Positions 10,621 through 22,406 of a DNA stretch of 64,000 bases are shown here, in pieces. The notes beneath the pieces are model-generated. The model did no database searches. It saw nothing but the letters and a program-made list of their open reading frames with translations, and was not told the DNA's origin. The position numbers were made by a program, and so were the translations under genes. The stretch covers positions 61,112 through 125,111 of the forward strand of contig JAKSZP010004198.1 of assembly GCA_022478985.1 (NCBI GenBank). The letters are read 5' to 3'. Within the stretch, counting starts at the first letter, position 1. The number at the start of each line of letters is the position of its first letter. This DNA comes from Massospora cicadina. Taxonomy: Eukaryota; Entomophthoromycota; Entomophthoromycetes; Entomophthorales; Entomophthoraceae.

Positions 10621-12086
10621 GCTAGTTTGCCCACCCACCTCCCCCTGCTGTGCTCCACCAGGAGCTGATGGATGGTTTGGCAGCCTATGGCTCCAACCCC
10701 ATCTTACAATTTGTGGTCCCAAATGGGGCCACACGTCTTGCAGGGCTTTGGGTGTATGCCATGATCAGCCCTGAGTTTAGTAAAATTGCCTTGTCAATTC
10801 CCCCTCACGCCATCATTCCTTCTCCCCTGATCATCCATTCTGGGCCCACATTTAGGGTGTGAAGATGATCTGTCCATCCTGTTTTGAGTTGGACCACTCA
10901 AAACGTAAGCACCCTTCCTTAGCTGCTTCCAATAGCTCTGACTTTTCATCTGCCAGCTTCCAATCCGCTGCCCACCCCATGCCAGTTTCAGTATGGGGTA
11001 CAATACTACTTCCCCTCCCCCAAAGTCTGTTGCTGCAGCTGCACCGCAGCCACCAATTAGCCTCATCTTCCCCCAGTGCCACAAACACTCCCTCCAATAA
11101 ATCACCAGCTTGGACCCCAGTTTGCTTACATGCGTTCTCCAACAAACCAATCAAGCCTCAGGCATATGCTGATTCCCCAATTCAATTAAACCAAAATATT
11201 TAGGATCTATTGGCTGAAATTGATGAGTCTGGTAATATTATTGAAAACTCCGAATCCAACTTGAGTGGTTTGTATATGCTGACCATGACACTAAGCTACC
11301 CCCTCATTTAATCACCCACAGAAAAATTCTGAAATGTTCTGTGGCAACCACCAGCTGACTGTTGAAGCAACGGTTAAGCCAGATTGTCATCCTCTATGAA
11401 AACGCTGTCACCAAATCAGTGGTAATGCTCTCAGGAGAAATACCTCCTCCCATTATCCCCTCCGCCACCAATATGCTCCAAAAGAATATGTTTATCGAAT
11501 CTTGCAAAGCCACCAATGACGCCCTCCAGCACGTGGAAGTGGTAGCGCAGAATCCCAAAGCCAAGATTACCTGAACCAATAAGACCATGTTTGTAAAGCT
11601 CCCTGATGCACGCATGAAAGCTGAAACAGCTTTAAACAATTATATTATCTCTCTTATGATCAACCACTGTCTTCCTGCCATCCTAATCATCAAAGATTTT
11701 GCTCAGCATCCTGCTGATGCCCTTGCTCTCCGCCATAGCCCATGCCCTGCTTTGGGGTGAAGACACTACCAAGGATGAGCCCTCTGAACCCCCTCCCCTT
11801 CTGCCATGATGGAATAAGTGGTTTTTGCTGTCCCATTTGGTTGTGTTCAAATTTTGTGTGTCATCTGCTCATATTGGGCAGTTCATTCATTTTGTTTAAA
11901 GAGTATTTATTTGTTTGCTCTTCGAGTTTCAGTAATGTCTAGCCCCTGGTCAGCTTACCTCAGTTAAATAATATAAAAAATCAATCATCACCAACCACAC
12001 CAGCTGGAAAACCCTTTTTGTATTTTTAGGGTAGTGAAATTATATTTTCCCACACCCAAATTAGGGTTAAATGCCTTCTAAAAAGA

Positions 12087-12129
12087 CCACATTAGTGACC
12101 ATCTAGTACTAAAAAAAGGCCACATTAGT
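12087..12129 (+). mobile_element. 23 bp micro-insertion: 5'-truncated HAL1-like/LINE 3' terminus
   Basis: CCACATTAGT occurs at 12087-12096 and again at 12120-12129. Between them lie GACCATCTAGTACTAAAAAAA and two G residues. The inserted sequence is the 3' terminus seen at 31921-31947 and, inverted, at 43086-43110. It resembles the end of HAL1-like copies A and D (GGGCACCACTAGTGCTAAAAAA). A 10 bp target duplication with an A tail is the mark of target-primed reverse transcription aborted almost at once. Confidence 0.72.
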
Positions 12130-12840
12130 TGTTTTGACTCCAAGTTTAAGTTTTAAATTAATTTTTATGAAAATTAGGGCTAAGTGAATTGTAATTTTGA
12201 TTCTGAATTGAACGGCCAAAAAACGAAAATAGGATGTGATAGAGGCTCAACTTTTGAAAATAGTGGGGTCAAGCCAAGAAATTGTACTGTTGCCATGAAA
12301 AAGTGAGGTAAGTGTCATGAAAGCAGCAAATGAGATTTAGACTAGCAATTAGGGTACACGAGCACCCAGAAGGTAAGCCATAATGCCAAAGGCACTGCTG
12401 CTCAAATGACTTGAAGGTGGGATGGAAGGTTGGTGAACCGCAAATGGTGACTCAAGATAGCTGTAAGGAGCAAACTGGCACACAGCCAGGTTGTTGCCAC
12501 TATAAAGCCAGCAAATTCAGGTGCGGAAAGCTTGTGTACTATGACAATAGGCTGGGTTCTACTGAAGGTTTGTTGGCAATAGGGTGGGTGGCAAGATTGC
12601 AAAACCTCTCCCAGCAGGGAGGTAAAGCCTCCAACAAGAGTGACAGATCCTTATGCTGAGTAGCTTCATCAAGCGGGATATGTCTAAGGATGCCCCAAGT
12701 ACAGTATTCCCAGCCCAGGATGATAGGCAACATTATTGTTATAATGGCCACTGTCAAAACGGTGGGGGTGTTAAACCACTCATCCTCTGCTTTAGAGGTC
12801 AGGAGACCCAAAGTTTCTGGGTGATGTATTATAAGTTTTA
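12130..12840. other. Unassigned sequence between HAL1-like copy B and the gypsy relic
   Basis: Overlapping frames exist on both strands (12411-12898 plus, 12402-12811 minus). Neither shows a motif I recognise. It is possibly an older repeat. Confidence 0.35.
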
Positions 12841-13313
12841 CTTTTCTTTAAAGAAAAGTCTTCACTTAGGAATAAGTACCTTGAGTGGTAATTCCTAAGG
12901 TGTGTTTTCCGTCCCTAAATGAATAGAGGTAGGCCAAATCAATAATGGCAAAAAAATTATTTATATACTTAGAAACAGGATTAAAAGTGAGATCATGGAG
13001 TTATTATTGGGTCAATCACCAAGCGTTTCCAAGCCAAAATTTATACTCATTACCAATTAGGGATTGTGCAACATTCTGATCACTTCTGTCAAACAGGGCT
13101 CAATCACAGCATAGATTGGGTTTGAACCCCAATATTGGGAGTTTTGGTCAAGTAACATTAATTTGCATGAGTTGGGGTTGAACCCCTATATCAGGAGCCT
13201 TGGATTTAAGTTGTGGATTATCCCTGACAATAGTTTTGACTAAATCTTCGGATAGGTTTAATTTCCTTTGTCAGATACACATGAATCTTTAATTTTTGGT
13301 AGTAATCCTGACA
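12841..13313 (-). repeat. Probable 3' LTR of the minus-strand gypsy element (end unresolved)
   Basis: On the minus strand a purine tract AGAGGAAGGATT is followed at 13313 by TGTCAGGATT, the usual PPT/LTR junction, directly after the pol frame. The left limit is a guess because no second LTR copy is available. Two tRNA T-arm-like hairpins (GGGTTTGAACCCC near 13130 and GGGGTTGAACCCC near 13190) lie about 60 bp apart here. Confidence 0.45.
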
Positions 13314-14234
13314 AATCCTTCCTCTAGATCTTGGTGCAGGAGGGAAAATGGCTGGAGAATCAACTGTGGAAACGAGTTTCCACAGCTCCCTGAGCTGCAT
13401 CCATAATAGAGTATGCATTACCTCATTTATAGTAACTTTATAAGGCCCAGACCAGTTAGTTCCCAATCTGTTGTCATTACCACCAGGATGATGATGGTAG
13501 AAAAGGACTAGATCACCCAGTTGGAAGGTGTTCAGAGGATCATACTTAGCATTAAATTAATTAATTTTTTAGTAGTGGCAGCAGGTAAATTTTCATAAGC
13601 CAGGGAATGAAGTCAGATAATCTCATTGGCAATACTTTGCATAGTAAAATTGGGGGCTTTTGGGGGAATGCTAATCTAACATGGCCTGCACTTTAAAGGC
13701 AGCTGAGAGATATCTTCCAAACAAAGCTTGGAAGGGAGACATTTTAATAATTTGAGGATAGCTGATTCTATAGGTCAGAATTGCACTAGGCAAATATTTA
13801 GGCCAATGAAGGGTCAGTCATGCCCATTTTCTAGGGGTTTGAGGTTAAAGTAACATTTACATGATCTACTATCCCATTGTTACAGGATGATAAGGAATGA
13901 GAGACCTAAGTGGATCACGTCAGTTCAGCTAAATCATCACCAGTGAAAATCAAAAATCCTACCATTATCAGAGAGAATTATGGTAAAGCAGCCATGCTGG
14001 GTGATAATTCAATTTTATAGGAATATGACGGTAGCTTTTGCCAAAGCAGATGGTAGAGGTACAGATTCAATTCATTTAGTTAAATGATCAACAGCTAGAA
14101 GGAGGAACCAATGACCATTAGAGGCTCAAGGAAGGGTCCCACAATGTCAATACTAATATCATGGAAGGGTTCACAGGGTGGAACCACTGGATGTTGATTT
14201 CAGGGATTAGGTCCATCTTGACTTTTACATACCA
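13314..14234 (-). pseudogene. Gypsy integrase, downstream part (split gene)
   Basis: Read from 14234 on the minus strand, this starts at the second zinc-binding Cys (CKSQDGPNP) and continues through FHDISIDIVGPF (first catalytic Asp region). A segment reading roughly LSDNGRIFDF at about 13970 holds the second Asp. After this a badly mutated core leads to HPGGNDNRLGTNWSGPYKVTINEV at about 13490-13420, the GPY/F-like C-terminal module. Many stops are present. It belongs with 28211-28650: the 14 kb nest at 14235-28210 sits exactly between the two Cys of the zinc-binding domain. Confidence in integrase identity is high; residue-level edges are approximate. Confidence 0.75.
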
Positions 14235-14935
14235 TGAAATTCTGAGGAGCACTCGCTTAATAATTATATTCCTGCACGCTTAATCAGTCTGAAGTTCAGC
14301 TGATGGATCCTCAATTTTGCCAGTCGCTTATGGTATTTTGACCATTTGGAAACTCACTAGGCATCCTCAAATAGCCCTGACTCTTCTAATTGATTTTGGG
14401 ATGGATTTTCCCACCATATTTGGGAACTTCAGCTGAGGCAGACAAAAATACAAGATGTGGATCCTGAGAGCCCAGCTTGCCAACACTCTCCAAAAAAAGA
14501 AGTAAGATACAAATCAAAAAGAATATTAAATAAAATAGAGCTTTATTAGACTAACATATTTTATAATTATTCATTAGGCAGGCGCCAGTATGTATATCTC
14601 TAGGGCATCTCCTGGCCACATTAAAGCATGAAATCTCAAAGATTATTTTACACCTCAGTTTGGCCTATGACTGAGACCTATTGCAGGTTTATTTAAATTT
14701 ATTGTGGGGAAGGCCGACCATGGGACGGACACTTCCGAATATGACTCAGACGAGACAAAACTCAGTACCAGGTGAGGCACCCCAGAGAAGCGATGCTATC
14801 TCTTGTTGCCAGCGGGAACGCCACTTATGGGAAGGGGGAGGGAACGTGTGTAGGGGGCGTAGCCACTATTGAGCACGTGTGGAGGAAGGGGTCTGATTTG
14901 ATGAACCAGACTGGGAACCAGGAGGAGACCAGCTG

Positions 14936-17900
14936 TCAGCAACGCGGTGGGAGATATCCAAACATCCACGCTTGAAAGTGGTCCACCAAATGAGACCAGA
15001 ATCTGTGGACAGCTTCTGGGAGGGTGGGGATGGAGCCAGCGATGTCATTCAAGACAATCGTGTGGACAGTCCACATGGCGATTGCAACCACCAGAGCACA
15101 GAGGGAGGGTGGAAGGGGAGGCCATTGATGAAGCAAACATATCTCTTGACAGACTGAAGGGATGCGTTTGATCCTGGCCCAGCAGACGTTGGACTTCGCG
15201 CCATATCACTTTAGAGGTGGGGCACTTCTCCAGGCGGTGGAACAGCGTTCCATACTGACCACACACGACACAGGATGAGTGTAAAGCGTTAGAGCGCTCA
15301 GCTGTATGATACACCCGCCTCAGGCAGCACCACACATGGGAGCGGACTTGAGGCTGCAACAGAGGATGGTGTGCGTATTTCCAGATAGTCTTTTGGGTCT
15401 CAGTAGAGTAAGGGATGTCCATCATGTCCAGGTAGTCCACCCTGGATAGGACATGGGGTCGAATGGGGATCACGCCATCATGGATGGGTAGCCCCTGTAC
15501 CTCTTGTGTGAACTAAGGAGAGGGGCGGCCTCTTCGGGTTGTATGTCCAACAAAATGAATTCTCCACTCTGCGCTTCGCATGGAGAGTAGGATTCGTTTG
15601 TAGTGGGTTTTAGTCCCGTGAGGACCTGTGGCTGATTTGTGTGATGCGAGGTATTTCATCAGGGAGTGGGGGTTTGATGGATTGTTGAGGCCCAAGGCTC
15701 GGGAGAAGTTGGAGCGGGCCGCGCAGGACCAGTGTTGGGATGGGAGTGTAGGAGCGGTGACGGCCGCGATCCAAGTGCCCAGGATCTTGGCAGCATGGGC
15801 TTTGAAGTCAAGCAGGCCCATGCCACCTTGATGATGAGGGCCAAACATGACCTCTAGCCATACTGGTGGAGGGCGTCCTGACTAAAGCCATCCTTGCAGC
15901 AAAGCATACAGGGATTTGAAGAAGCTTGGTGAGAAGGGGATGGCATGGGCTCCTACCAGACTTTGGATAGGAGCATAGAGTTGGCAAGAACAACCCTGCC
16001 AGTGAGGGTAGTAGGGTGGGCTCTGAGAGAGGCGATTCGCTTTGTCACGTTATCTAGTATATGGCATTCCATTATTGCTGACGCATATCCGCCTGCCTCC
16101 ATAACCACGCCCAGATGGTGCACCAGTCCTATGGTAGGACGTGGCATGAAGGGGAGCACCAGTGGAGCGGTGTGTGTTGAGTTAGTAAAGCGTGGACGTG
16201 GGTGAGCAGATGGGCCAGGTTGGGAACTAATTGCTGGGGCCCAGCAGTTCTGAAACTGACCAAGGAGGATGATTTCAGTTTTGGAGGCATTCAGTGCCAC
16301 GTTGCTTACCCGGGAATATTCCTGGATGAGGGCTTCAAGCGCACGTGCATCTTTGTTATTAGACACCCCCACCACGCAATCATCTGCAAATGCCATCATC
16401 TTGACTGGAGTTTGGCCTGGCACATGGACCCCAGTGAGTTGGGCATTCACATTTCGCAGTAGTGGGTCAAGGCTGAAGTTGTATAAGAGTGGGCTGAGGG
16501 GGTCCCCTTGTCGCAGGCCCCTTTGAGGGCGGACTACTTCCGTTAGGAAGCCTGGGCCACGCACTGCCATTGTCGCAGATTCCGTGAGCAGCATCACCCA
16601 GTTTATAAAGCGGGGGGTAGGCGGAATTGTTGGAGGCAGGCCCTAAGGTATTCCCAGTTTACTCTATCATAGGCCTTTTGTTGGTCCAAGAATACAAGTG
16701 CCCCAGAGGCTGTGGACTGACATACATTAGCCAAAGAGTGCACGTTATCCCAAATCAACCTTCTGGGGATGAAACTGAACTGTTCTGGGGAGATGGTGGC
16801 AGATGCTACAGTTTTAAACGGTTAGCCATGATTTTTGTTAAAATTTTGGTGTCTGTGTTTGTTAGAGAAATGGGGCGCCAGTTGGCTAAGTCAAGCTTAT
16901 CCCCTTTCTTGAAGAGTGTGACAGTAAAGGCCTCATGTCCTCCTGGTAGGAGACGCATTTCCAACAGGCTTTGGTTAAGTGAGGCTAGCAGCAATGGGGA
17001 TATATATTTGAAATATTTTTTGTAGAACTCATATGGAATGCCATCTGGGCCTGGGCATTTTTGGTTTGGCGCACCGCGAATGGCTGTCCATAATTCATTC
17101 GGAGTAATTAAATTCATTATTTATGGGTATCAGAAAATGGTGCGGATATGAGCTCAGTCAAGAAATTCCGCCATTTTGGCTGGCTGAATTGGTTCGGCTC
17201 AGTATAACTCAGAGTAATATTTTTACATTTCGATTGCCACTTCAGTCAGTGTGTCCACAATGGAATTATCCAATCTTCATACCTGTGTGCAGGCCACGCT
17301 CTGGCATGGTGCAAAATTTTTTCTAAAGAAGTATTCGGTGCACTTGTCACCTTTAGTGATGCGTGTGGCCCTGTATTGGACACAAACCCAATGTTTGTGT
17401 TGCCTTTTGAGTGCGTTGAGGTGGGCGGCTGCCTCTGCCCACTTCCAGCCCCATGCAGGGCTGTATCCTGTGGCTGGAATGTTGGACTCCAAGTGGGCCA
17501 ATTTTGCCAGAGCGCGCGAGATAACCGCCAATGTGGCTCGTGAGCGTCTGGAGGAGAGATGGTGATAGTGGCAGATGGTGTCCTCTTTGAAAGTTGCCCA
17601 TGTGAAAATGGGGTCCGCACAAAACGGTGCAACAAACGATTTTGCCAAAGTTGCCTCTTCCACCCATGTGGAAAATCCTGGAGATGCGAGCTCAGATGGC
17701 GGATTTTGCACCAATGTGGGGCCTTTGCAACTGTGATGGGTAAGTGGTATGTTATTGAGACCAGTCAGTGGTCAGAGAATTCCATTTTCATTGTTTTGAA
17801 GTGGGAGATGTGGGGTTGGAATTTTGCTGGCATTAGAATAAGGTTGATGTGGGTCATGGACCTTAATTGGCCGTTGTGGACGTGGGGACGCATCATGTTT

Positions 17901-18446
17901 TTGAGCAGTGGGGCATGTCATGGCAGCGCATCCATTAACCCAAGGGTGGCTTTTAGAACGCGTAGTTCTACGTGACCCTGTGGGGTGTGGGGTGAGGGTG
18001 GCCACACGTCCGTTGGTGAGGTTAGCCAACAGTTCATGTCACCAACTAGGAAAGAATCAGGGGGTAGCGGGAGGGATTTGACTGACGAGAAAAATTCCTG
18101 ACACTCGTGTGCACTGTTTGGGGCGTAAATGTTGATATTTGTGTGCACAACATTGGCCCACAAGAAGGTGACGACGAGCACTCGGCCATTTAGGAATGTT
18201 TCTGAGGATGTGAATTTGAAAAAATTATTTTTCGAATTAGCACCCTTAGTGCTTCAACCAATAGGATAGGGATAGGAGGAGCATTGTTTTCCAAGCTTCC
18301 TTGGAACCTCGTGGACAGTGGGACTCCTGGATGGCCAGGATATCCACGGGTAAATTATTTTGTAAAAAACTCAGTTTCCTAGCCCAGGACGGGGAGGCCT
18401 TGAGTCCGGCGATATTCAGCATCCCTAGAGTGAAGGTTTCCCCCAT
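14936..18446 (-). pseudogene. LINE ORF2 (AP endonuclease and reverse transcriptase), broken
   Basis: ORF2 starts MGETFTLGMLNIAG at 18446. Endonuclease blocks follow: DILAIQESH, INIYAPNSAHECQEFF, DSFLVGDMNCWL and a SDHQLV block at about 17.75 kb. The reverse transcriptase reads GPDGIPYEFYKKYF at about 17060 and KAYD near 16670. RQGDPLSPL is at about 16510, and MMAFADDCVVGVSN, with the FADD catalytic motif, near 16390. The C-terminus has CVVCGQYGTLFHRLEKC at about 15270-15220, the Cys-His knuckle usual in L1 ORF2. Frames change at least near 16.8, 15.85 and 15.5 kb. ORF2 normally nicks the target and primes cDNA synthesis from the nick. Confidence 0.85.
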
Positions 18447-18573
18447 TGTACCTTAGGTGCGAGGGGTGGGCCCCCAGGCCCACCAGCCTCTTCAAGGTCC
18501 CCATAGGCTTTCACAGCAGCGCGGGTGTTAGCAGCAACGCTATCAGGGTTTTTGTTAATTTTTGTGGAAAGAG

Positions 18574-19662
18574 TCACGTTGGCTTTGGCCTTCGCTTTTT
18601 GTTTTCCTGATGTTGGACAAATTTTTTGCGGTGTGAATAAGTTCGGTGCACCGTCGAGCGGGGCAAAAATTTTTTTTCAATTGGGATAGGTCCCAAGTCA
18701 GTTTTGACTGGAGCTTGGGTGCAGCGATTGGGTGAGATCGAATCTCCCATCAGATCCTCAGATTGAGTGGCCCGCTCAGCATGGGCCTCCCAATCTGATT
18801 GGGTGATGGATTCCTGAGTCACTTCTGGCGCGAAGGTCTCCATGTCCTCCTGGCATTGTTAGTGTGGGATGGTGGTGGTGGCCTTGGCTGCTTCCTTAGC
18901 TGTGGCCCTATGGGCCTGCTTGGCCTTCTTCCACTCCTGCGGGGAGATGGGCTTTACCAATAAATAGCAGCCTTGTGCTCCCCACGGGAAAGCCTCCTTG
19001 GTGCTTGCGGTTGGTTCGTAGTGTGCCTCTCCGCTGGCCATGGCCGCTGAGGGGTGCTCTTGGAATGTGACACCCTCCTTGATGGGGCATGCATGCACCT
19101 TATGGCTGAATGCATCACAGTGGGTGCAAATGGGGGGCGCACTGTCCACAGTTACCCGGAATGGGTGGGTGGTATGCCCTGCAATGTCAATAAAGGTGGA
19201 GTGCGGGATCTGGGTTAGGTCCTTCGCAATCTCCTCAGTTGGGGTCAGAACTGCGATGGCTTTGCCAGTGCACAGGTGTGGCATCATCATGAAACGTTGC
19301 ATTTCAAAAGATTGTATTTTGCCATATACAGCGAGACCATCTTTCAGGTGTTGTTCCAAAATGTCACGTTTTACCATAGTAGGCAAAAAGTCAAACGTGA
19401 GGAAAATTTGGTTTGATTTTGTCCATCTGGTGCATTTAGTTTTGATGACCCGTTGCCCTTCATGGAAGTCAACCACTACATGCACCACAGCAGCCTCATC
19501 TGTAGCCTCTTTGTTTTTGAGGCCTAGGTCTAGCCAACCATGTGACATGGAGTGAGGTGCAATGTACACCGCAGTCGGGAAAATTTTGTGTACATCTTCA
19601 CAAAATTTTTCCCATAGGACCGTTTTTTGGATGTCCAGATACACACAGACTCCAAATTCCAC
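18574..19662 (-). pseudogene. LINE ORF1 (CCHC nucleic-acid-binding protein), broken
   Basis: The readable start is MEFGVCVYLDIQKT at 19662, but homologous coding probably begins further upstream in another frame. Blocks: HGWLDLGLKNKEATDEAA, FLTFDFLPTMVKRDILEQHL, KDGLAVYGKIQSFEMQ, then HPFRVTVDSAPPICTHCDAF and the zinc knuckle CTHC-x4-H-x4-C. A stop interrupts at about 18860 (after KATTTIPH), where the plus-strand copy reads through. The rest continues to 18574 with a basic C-terminus. The layout matches the DUF4283-plus-CCHC type of L1 ORF1 known from plants and some fungi; that family label should be confirmed by a profile search. Confidence 0.82.
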
Positions 19663-20169
19663 CGACGAAAGTGGCTGGGAGAGTGGCGTGTTGATGTACT
19701 GGTTGCATCATGCTTGCCACGCAAGTATCTTTGGGGAAATTGTAACCGCCAGTTTTTTGAGATTTTTTTCTATTCTGCCGGATTCTCTGGGGCGTTTTCA
19801 AACGTTAGAGGCCGTGGGCCTTCCGCCTGCTCCTCTTGCCTTGCTTGCCCAACTGCTCCCAGACATGGGCGCAGACTAATCTCCTCTATGAGATTATCAA
19901 ACTAGATTAAGTCTTGAATTGAATAGGTTGCAAAAGTGTTTGCAACGAGAAAGAAAAGTTCCTATTGCAGGTTTATTGGTGTTAAAGTACCTTCATATTT
20001 GGGAAGATTTCTAGGGGCGAAAATTGCAACAATGAGCATGCAATATGGTCCTAGGATCATCTCAAAACAAGTTTTGTCATACTGCTGATGAAATACGAAT
20101 TCTGGGAGGCATTGTGGTCAATTTAAATAAATGATGTACCCTTTAATAAGGCCGTTGGTAGGCCTCTCT

Positions 20170-20475
20170 TGATAGCACTAGGTACTCCCATTTGAGCGGT
20201 CCATGTGCAAGTGCTATTGTGCCAGTTATGCACATTGACATGCAAAAGTTTTGATATTCAATCATGTTTTTGTCACACAGCTGACAAAAATGACTCCCTA
20301 ATTGGGATGTCAACTGTCCTCTTGATAGATCTAGGCTTTCCATTTGGGCAGTCCATGTGCAAATGCTATTGTGCCAACTATGCATACTGACATACAAATT
20401 TTGCTCTGAGGTGGGAAAATGATTACATTTTTTGTTCATCTGATTGTCCATGGGACTTTTGAACATTAACTTTAG
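20170..20475. repeat. Internal tandem duplication in the LTR (period about 153 bp)
   Basis: TTGATAGCACTAGG at 20169 and TTGATAGATCTAGG at 20322 start two similar modules. Both contain GTCCATGTGCAA, TGCTATTGTGCCA and a CTGACATRCAAA-type end. The second LTR (27.5-27.75 kb) shows the same pair. Confidence 0.65.
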
Positions 20476-20860
20476 GTCACTCCTGAACAATTTTAGATAC
20501 TGATTTCTTAATATTGTTCCAGACAAATTGGGACTAGTCGCTGAGGTTTGGGGCAGCAATAATTGGCCCAACTGTGTGAATGTATTTAGCTCAAAATACC
20601 AATAGAATAATTAGATTGAATTGAAAAGGAGTTGATCAGCCCAGCCAAGTAGTTGCAGAGAAGATTGGCCTAAATGCGTGGGTATATCTGGCCCAAGCTT
20701 TTAATAATATAATTAAATCCACATTGCAATAATTGGCCCAATATGTGTTATTGCAATAGGTTTTAATTAAATTATTAGCTTAAGCATTAGGTGGTAAAAT
20801 TGGCCTGATCTGTAGTTTGTTGAAGGGTTTATTTTTGAATCAACCACAGAATCTGGCACA

Positions 20861-20871
20861 TCCCCCCATTT
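20861..20871 (-). other. Polypurine tract of the short-bodied element
   Basis: On the minus strand AAATGGGGGGA lies directly before the 3' LTR start TGTGCCAG. This is where plus-strand DNA synthesis of an LTR element begins, and it fixes the orientation of the element. Confidence 0.75.
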
Positions 20872-21579
20872 GACTTGAACATAAGCCTTATGATTCCCAA
20901 TTAGACTTCATTGATCATAATTGTCAATTTTGGCCCAACAAGTTAATAAATCTGGAGTTGAATCCTCTTGTTGTTAATTTAAGCCTGAACTGCTGATTAT
21001 TCAGGTGTTGGATCCTCTCCCCACCCCAAGTGTGAACTAAAGTAGTAATTAGGGGATATATTTATTTTTAATATTTATATTTTATATATTATTTAATATT
21101 ATTTTATTATCACTTTCTTTTTTACTGTATTTTGTTTTGTATGCAATGCTAATATTTTATATGTTTTTTATATTTTATATTTTTCTTTTTTTCTTTGATT
21201 GGCCAGCTTATTGAGCCTTCTTAGAAATGGGCTTGGGCCAATAAGGGTTGTCAAACTGTGGGAACAGCTTCTCAAGTAGTTGGTAAGCTCTTGGGGTTTC
21301 ATGTTTCCATTGAATGCAGGTATCAAGACATAATGCTTTGAATTTAAATCCAGGTAATTTCTTTAGCCCAAAATGGCATGTATGGTGAATCGTTCTGTGC
21401 TTTCAGATGTAAGGTTAATCAGGCTTGTTGTATCCACATGAGTTCCCCCCACTATGATAAGATCCAGAGAGTAGGAGGTAACTGCATCAGAGCTAGATTC
21501 CATCTTGTTGTTGTAATTTTGTCTGGACAAATCTGCCAAAAAAATTTGATGGTTTATTTCAGAAAGTGTCATCAATTTT
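20872..21579 (-). other. Internal region of the short-bodied element
   Basis: This is about 0.7 kb, very AT-rich between 21060 and 21200. A 70-codon minus-strand frame (21575-21363) begins just after the primer-binding site and could be a gag remnant. It shows no motif I recognise. No protease, reverse transcriptase or integrase is present. Confidence 0.5.
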
Positions 21580-21591
21580 GAGTGAGCACCA
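21580..21591 (-). other. Primer-binding-site-like sequence
   Basis: Minus-strand TGGTGCTCACTC lies one base after the LTR end. It begins with TGG, complementary to the tRNA CCA end. The first nine bases match the candidate PBS of the element at 52.6 kb. Confidence 0.6.
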
Positions 21592-22406
21592 GTGGTAAAT
21601 TCTGAGGATTTCTCGCTTAATATTTATTCTTGCACACTTAATTGGGATTAAGTTCAGCCAATGGATCCACAATTTTTCCTGTGTCTTACAGAATTTTGAC
21701 CGTTTAAAAACTCCTAGCCATCCCCAAATAGCCCTGACTCTTCTGGCTGATTTTGGGCTGAAAATTTCCCCCATAATTGGGAACTTCAGTCAAGGCAGGC
21801 AAACTTACAAGCTGTGGATCCTGAGAACACAGCTTGCCAACACTCTCCAAAAGTGACTTGAGATACAAATCAAAAAAATATCAAATTAAAATAGATCTTT
21901 ATTAGATTAGATTATTTAATAATTTTTATTAGGCCAGGCGCTGGTATTAATACTTCTAGGGCTTCTCCTGGCCACATTCAAGCATGCAATTTCAAAGATT
22001 ATATTCCACCTCAGTTTGGCCTATAACCGAGATCTATTGCTAGATTTATTGGTGGCAAAATTTTCCCATATTCAGGAGGATTTCAGGGACAAAAATTGCA
22101 ACAATGGGGAACTTTTCTTTCTCATTGCAAACACTTTTGCAACCCATTCAATTCAAGACTAAATCTAGTTTGATAATCTCATTGAGGAGATTAGTCTGCG
22201 CCCATGTCTGGGAGCAGTTGGGCAAGCAAGGCAAGAGGAGCAGGCGGAAGGCCCGCGGCCTCTAACGTTCAAAAATGCCCCGGAGAATCCGGCGGAATAG
22301 AAAAAATTTAAAAAAACTGGCGGTCACAATTTCCCCAGAGATACTCGCGTGACAAGCATGATGCAACCAGTACATCAATACGCCACATTCCCAGCCACTT
22401 TCGTCG

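Larger units (their letters stand above)
8922..11991 (+). mobile_element. HAL1-like retroelement, copy B, interrupted by a 1.1 kb insertion
   Basis: The flanking direct repeats are AAAATCAATTATCAC (8922-8936) and AAAATCAATCATCAC (11977-11991), one mismatch in 15. Subtracting the insert at 9500-10620 and its duplicated bases leaves about 1.91 kb, matching the other full-length copies. The protein reads VGQRQNSPTIFHPVGK and KPLGRFVPPKDLDAHL, then HPYKGYFDLGFTCEADA at about 9350-9400. After the insertion it resumes with ELMDGLAAYGSNP at about 10660, then the zinc knuckle CPSCFELDHSKRKH at about 10870, where the last Cys is His. The C-terminal half (10860-11800) has several frameshifts. The 3' end carries the subfamily signature GTCTAGCCCCTGGTCAGCTT and a TTAAATAATATAAAAAA tail. 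Confidence 0.78.
14677..19977 (-). mobile_element. L1-type LINE, full length (~5.27 kb), minus-strand copy
   Basis: The body is 14694-19960. It is flanked by a perfect 17 bp duplication CCTATTGCAGGTTTATT (14677-14693 and 19961-19977). The 5' end on the minus strand is AACTTTTCTTTCTCGTTGC; the 3' end is CCCCACAATAAATTTAAA. It carries ORF1 (nucleic-acid binding, CCHC) and ORF2 (endonuclease, reverse transcriptase, C-terminal zinc knuckle). It is highly similar to the plus-strand copy at 22109-27372 and, like it, full length, so both came from complete reverse transcription. Several frameshifts and stops make this copy inactive. Confidence 0.9.
14235..20860 (-). repeat. 3' LTR of the short-bodied element, split by a minus-strand LINE
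   Basis: The LTR parts are 19978-20860 and 14235-14693. Between them lies a LINE with a 17 bp target duplication. The sequence aligns along its length with 21593-22108 plus 27391-28210. Near its middle is a duplicated module with a period of about 153 bp. Confidence 0.78.

Noticed and set aside
13120..13205. tRNA-gene-like T-arm hairpins (GGGTTTGAACCCC and GGGGTTGAACCCC)
   Set aside because: I could not fold an acceptor stem, D-arm or anticodon arm around either. They lie in a probable LTR, where such palindromes also occur.
19040..19555. 171-codon frame antisense to LINE ORF1 (and its twin at 22514-23029)
   Set aside because: It is a codon-bias shadow of ORF1: the same antisense frame appears in both LINE copies only because ORF1 is conserved.
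20143..20571. 142-codon minus-strand open frame in the LTR
   Set aside because: It spans the LTR's internal tandem duplication, which explains its repeated peptide. It lies in an LTR and shows no domain.
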